DNA from: Ruegeria arenilitoris
Lineage (GTDB): Bacteria; Pseudomonadota; Alphaproteobacteria; Rhodobacterales; Rhodobacteraceae
NCBI RefSeq assembly: GCF_013030265.1
Contig: NZ_WPZQ01000004.1
Location: forward strand, 124,001-188,000
DNA length: 64,000 nucleotides
Direction of reading: 5' to 3'
In this document: positions 61,194 through 64,000 of the stretch, piece after piece
Position numbering within the stretch: position 1 is the stretch's first letter
Layout of the letters: each line of letters opens with the position of its first letter
Program-made: the position numbers and the translations under genes
Notes under the pieces: generated by a model
Told to the model about the DNA's origin: nothing
What the model saw: the letters and a program-made list of their open reading frames with translations, nothing else
The model's database searches: none

Positions 61194-61319
61194 TCAGTCG
61201 AGACGCACTGCCGAGCCGCTGCCAGCTTCGGCGGCAGATGGACCCAGCCGATCCAGCGTGAATGGCGCAGCAGCAGTTATGACAACCATCGTCGCGACGG
61301 CGGCAAGAAAGGCTTTCAT
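61194..61319 (-). CDS. 41-residue small protein in the formate dehydrogenase operon
   Basis: An overlooked small gene with a strong ribosome-binding site (GGAGGAG, 4 bp upstream of the ATG). The product has an N-terminal hydrophobic segment (MKAFLAAVATMVVITAAAP) and a short polar tail ending in AVRLD. It could be a one-helix membrane peptide or a secreted peptide. Its stop is directly followed by the regulator ATG, and it begins 13 bp after the cytochrome gene, so it is part of the operon. The function is unknown. Confidence 0.65.
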   Translation of the reverse strand: MKAFLAAVATMVVITAAAPFTLDRLGPSAAEAGSGSAVRLD

Positions 61320-61332
61320 ATTCTCCTCCGGC

Positions 61333-62595
61333 TCAGTCTTTCGGTACCGTTGCGCGGCGCAGAAAGGCGATCAGGTCGGTTCGGTCTTGAGGCTCAGCAA
61401 TCCGTTGCATCGGCATCTTGGACCCCGGAATGTAATGGTCCGGCCCCTGATCGAAAAGAGCATTTATGGTCTCGTCATTCCAAATGATATCAGAGTCTTG
61501 CAGCGTCTCCGAGTACAAATATCCTTCGAGTGTTCCTGCCTTGCGCCCAAACACCCCGTGCAGGGTTGGTCCCGCGCGTCTTTGGCTGTCAGGTGTCAGG
61601 CTGTGACAGATCGAACATTTGCGTGCGAACTGGCGTTCGCCATTGTCCATTTTTTCGGGGTTCTTCAAAAATACCGGTTCAACCCCGGCCATCTGCTCAT
61701 GATCGCCCAGAGAAGAAACTGGCCAGCTATACATGGCTTCGTCAATGCCTCCGGCGTGGATGTTTTGACCGTCCGTTGAGAAGGCCAGCGCCCAAACCGG
61801 ACCGCGTAAAGTGGCCCTGAAATCGTGGACAATGCGCCATTCGTCCGTATCGATGACCATGATGTAACCCTCACCATCACCAACTGCCAGCAGCCGCCGG
61901 TTCGGACTGAGGGTAAGTGCAAGGATTGGGCGGCGCTCCAGCGTAAAATCACGCTCTTCACCAGTGGTCAGGTTGTAAATGCGTGTCACTCCATCGACTG
62001 CGCCGTAGGCGATCCACCCGTCTTGCTCATTCAGGACCAGTTCGTTGATTCCGAACCCATGTTCTATCAAACGGCGCGTTTCCTGACCGGTATCGACATC
62101 CCAAACACGCAGAGAGCCGTCCATTCCCGCCGAATACAGGGTTTTACCGTCTGCAGAAAACGCGACCGCATTCACACCGCTGCCAGTTGGGCCAAGCATC
62201 TTTGTGTCTGTGCCATTCACCGGCCAGATGCCGATTGTGCCGTCCCAGCTTGCTGTAGCCACATGCGTTTTCGAGGCAGCAAGTCCGACGATCTTTCCTT
62301 TGTGCTGTCCCACGATTTCTCCGCCGGGCCAGCGCCGCAAAGTGAAATCGTCGCCTGCTGAATAAATTGCTGTGCCATTGAATGCGACGCTGTTTACCGC
62401 CGCCTCGTGCCCGTCCAGCCAAACCGGCTGACCCTCGGACCACAATCCGACGGAATTGTCGAAACTCGCCGTTGCAATTCGCCCGTCAGGTGCGGTTGCG
62501 ATTCCCATGATGGGACCACCGTGGCCTTTTAGCGTAAAGAACTCTGCCTCTGCGGTCAGAGGCAGAAGGCTTAGCGCCAGAACCAGTCGACGCAT
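61333..62595 (-). CDS. WD40-repeat protein with C-terminal c-type cytochrome domain
   Basis: A 420-residue periplasmic protein with a signal peptide (LVLALSLLPLTAEA). Residues 20-310 make about seven WD40-like blades (IATASFDNSVGLW; VATASWDGTIGIW; LYSAGMDGSLRVWD). The C-terminal 110 residues carry one haem c motif CSICH about residue 330 and a downstream Met (GSKMPMQRI) suitable as axial ligand. It is translated right after the FDH gamma stop (TAG-ATG). It may deliver electrons from, or to, the formate dehydrogenase complex. Confidence 0.87.
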   Translation of the reverse strand: MRRLVLALSLLPLTAEAEFFTLKGHGGPIMGIATAPDGRIATASFDNSVGLWSEGQPVWLDGHEAAVNSVAFNGTAIYSAGDDFTLRRWPGGEIVGQHKGKIVGLAASKTHVATASWDGTIGIWPVNGTDTKMLGPTGSGVNAVAFSADGKTLYSAGMDGSLRVWDVDTGQETRRLIEHGFGINELVLNEQDGWIAYGAVDGVTRIYNLTTGEERDFTLERRPILALTLSPNRRLLAVGDGEGYIMVIDTDEWRIVHDFRATLRGPVWALAFSTDGQNIHAGGIDEAMYSWPVSSLGDHEQMAGVEPVFLKNPEKMDNGERQFARKCSICHSLTPDSQRRAGPTLHGVFGRKAGTLEGYLYSETLQDSDIIWNDETINALFDQGPDHYIPGSKMPMQRIAEPQDRTDLIAFLRRATVPKD

Positions 62596-63807
62596 CTATT
62601 CAGCAGGAGAGGCCGCTCCCTCGCTGGCCTCTTTCGCCTGTACCTCTTCCAGCCACAGCGAGTGATGCTCGCGCGCCCATTGTTCTTCTACTTCGCCGGT
62701 GCCCATGGCGTCGAATGCGCCCTCCATGCCGACCGAGCCCAGATAGATGTGAGCCAGGATGATCGCGATGAAGGCATAGGCGACCATGACGTGCCAAACC
62801 TGCGCGTATTGCATTTCCTCCTGTGGGGACATTTGCGCCGGCAGGTTCAAGCCCAGCATTTGCGGGATCCCAGTCGCGTTTGCGATCGAGAAGGTCTTGG
62901 CAAACAGCGGCATCTCAAACGGGAACAGCAGAGACAGACCGGACAGGCTGATTGATACGCCCAGCAGGATGCAAAGCCAGAAGATGATTTTTTGACCCGC
63001 ATTAAATTTCTTGGCTGGGGGATGGCTGCCTTTCGTGAACAAACCACCACCAGCGGCGAGCCATTTCAGATCGACTCGGCTGGGCAGGTTATGCGAAATC
63101 CAATTCACGGTGACGATGATCAGCCCCAGCATGAAGGCCCAAGCGAGGTTGTTGTGCAGCCACTTGCACCCTTGGGCGATTGTCGCAAACCCTTCTTTCC
63201 CAAACAGAGGAATGAGGAAATCGCGGCCATACAACGTCAATAGGCCCGTGAGTCCGAGGATCAGGAACGATCCGGCGAACAACCAATGCCCGAACCGTTC
63301 AAATCCTGTGAACCTGGTAACCGTTCTACCGGTCTTTTCACCGTCTATCCTGATCTTGCCGCGGATGAGGAAGAACAGCAGCAGCAAGATGAGCATGCCG
63401 CCCAGAATATATGTTCCGTAGTCGCGCAGCGGCCCGGTTCGAAAATTCAGCCACCACATGCCTCCATCCTGAATGAGGACGCTTGCCGCAGGGCCGCGGG
63501 ATGACACGGTCACATCGGCTGAGCCGTAGCGCAGCGCACGATAAACGTCACTGTCAGAAGCAACCCCGCGCGTTCCCAACTGCCCGAACAGGCCTTCTGC
63601 GTTGGCCTGGCCGGTGTTGTCCGCGCGATACGAGTCATCAACACTCTCGCCACGCTGACGTGCCATTATGTCTTCAAGCGTCGTCGCACCGCCGGTTTCG
63701 CTGCGTTCGTCTGTCGTCTGTGCGCTCTCTTCGGTGGTGTCCGATTGCGCGGCAGCGAACTGCGTCATTCCGATTGTGAACAGAAAAACTATAAGTAAGC
63801 GGAACAT
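62596..63807 (-). CDS. Formate dehydrogenase gamma subunit (cytochrome b556)
   Basis: A 403-residue membrane protein. The start at 63807 (MFRLLIVFLFTIGMT) has GAGG upstream and gives a signal peptide; the frame is open further. After a soluble N-terminal region of about 110 residues come the cytochrome b helices, including RFTGFERFGHWLFAGSFLIL, CKWLHNNLAWAFMLG and YAQVWHVMVAYAFIAIILAH, with histidines for two haems. It anchors the FDH complex and passes electrons to quinone. It is longer than E. coli FdoI, as is common in this group. Confidence 0.9.
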   Translation of the reverse strand: MFRLLIVFLFTIGMTQFAAAQSDTTEESAQTTDERSETGGATTLEDIMARQRGESVDDSYRADNTGQANAEGLFGQLGTRGVASDSDVYRALRYGSADVTVSSRGPAASVLIQDGGMWWLNFRTGPLRDYGTYILGGMLILLLLFFLIRGKIRIDGEKTGRTVTRFTGFERFGHWLFAGSFLILGLTGLLTLYGRDFLIPLFGKEGFATIAQGCKWLHNNLAWAFMLGLIIVTVNWISHNLPSRVDLKWLAAGGGLFTKGSHPPAKKFNAGQKIIFWLCILLGVSISLSGLSLLFPFEMPLFAKTFSIANATGIPQMLGLNLPAQMSPQEEMQYAQVWHVMVAYAFIAIILAHIYLGSVGMEGAFDAMGTGEVEEQWAREHHSLWLEEVQAKEASEGAASPAE

Positions 63808-63882
63808 CTGAACCTCGGTCAAAATTCCTGAGTGGATGACCCGCTGTCGCGGATCATCCATGTTCATTTGGTCACGGGGGTG

Positions 63883-64000
63883 TCAGCCGTCTTTCTGATC
63901 GTAGGCTGTGCCCCAACCCCATGCGCCCGAGCCAAACCCGCGCGCAACAACGCGCTCGCGGTAGATGGCCGAGACCACATCGCCGTCACCGGCGAGCAGG
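63883..64000 (-). CDS. Formate dehydrogenase FDH3 beta (Fe-S) subunit, C-terminal fragment
   Basis: Only the last 38 codons are present, cut by the right edge. They read [18 protein letters not shown], then [11 protein letters not shown], the typical C-terminal end of the FDH3 beta subunit, which carries the electron-transferring 4Fe-4S clusters. The gene lies 75 bp upstream of the gamma subunit on the same strand. The molybdopterin-containing alpha subunit is expected further right. Confidence 0.85.
   Translation of the reverse strand, partial: LLAGDGDVVSAIYRERVVARGFGSGAWGWGTAYDQKDG

Noticed and set aside
1..64000. Mobile elements, phage genes, toxin-antitoxin pairs and CRISPR arrays
   Set aside because: No transposase, integrase or phage domain, and no regularly spaced direct repeats of CRISPR type were found in the translated frames or sequence.

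Overview
The window reads as a chromosomal segment of a marine-type alphaproteobacterium of the Rhodobacteraceae (Roseobacter group). The signs are a nrdR-ribD/ribE/ribB/ribH-nusB riboflavin cluster with a RibB protein whose RibA-like half is degenerate, a DUF6476-rluD-rpoH block, a CarD regulator, an alphaproteobacterial SOS box (GTTC-N7-GTTC) before mmcB, a tRNA-His with no encoded G-1 and an A73 discriminator, and an FDH3-type formate dehydrogenase. The assignment is inferred from gene content and is not a species identification. I found no phage, transposase, integrase or CRISPR array. The window is mostly ordinary chromosome with a few accessory blocks.

Layout. 1-1640: a partial DCC-family protein, a DUF4166 protein, a secreted unknown and YjbQ. 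1758-12228: the riboflavin genes on the + strand, interrupted twice by oppositely oriented genes. The first interruption is three capsule genes (KpsS-like, Wza/KpsD-like lipoprotein, KpsC-like); the second is a PAP2 membrane protein. 12288-14974: a small membrane protein, a candidate structured RNA, an ArsR/SRPBCC pair with twin operators, mmcB with an SOS box, a GNAT gene and tRNA-His. 15120-18523: an isoquinoline 1-oxidoreductase-like molybdoenzyme (iorBA) divergent from a TetR gene, with two matching palindromes between them. 19005-21384: DUF6476, rluD and rpoH, the last with a sigma-32-like promoter. 21463-34399: housekeeping and scattered functions (dipeptidase, Gfo/Idh oxidoreductase, DksA-type zinc finger, DMT exporter, PepF, hydrolase, SCP2, TPR, SUV3-like helicase, HslR, ferredoxin, CarD, potassium channel). 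34396-36250: cobS/cobT. 36282-47259: a Kef-type antiporter, an Lrp regulator with hppD, a large GspL/PilM-like membrane protein, SIMPL, metY and a cupin.

47420-57836 is a coherent reductive pyrimidine-catabolism locus: PreT and PreA (dihydropyrimidine dehydrogenase), a RutR-like TetR regulator, an amidohydrolase (probable beta-ureidopropionase), dihydropyrimidinase, and a complete NMT1/THI5-type ABC importer with an embedded acetyltransferase. A near-perfect RutR-type palindrome lies between the regulator and the amidohydrolase, and a second, weaker one lies before preT, so both arms are probably controlled together.

57996-64000 links metal uptake to formate oxidation. A TupBCA-type tungstate importer converges on an operon that runs leftwards from the window edge: FDH3 beta (partial), the cytochrome b gamma subunit, a WD40-cytochrome c fusion, an overlooked 41-residue ORF, and a HTH-plus-periplasmic-binding-fold regulator of the molybdate/tungstate type. 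A plausible reading is that the regulator senses the oxyanion needed by the FDH catalytic subunit, which should lie just beyond the right edge.
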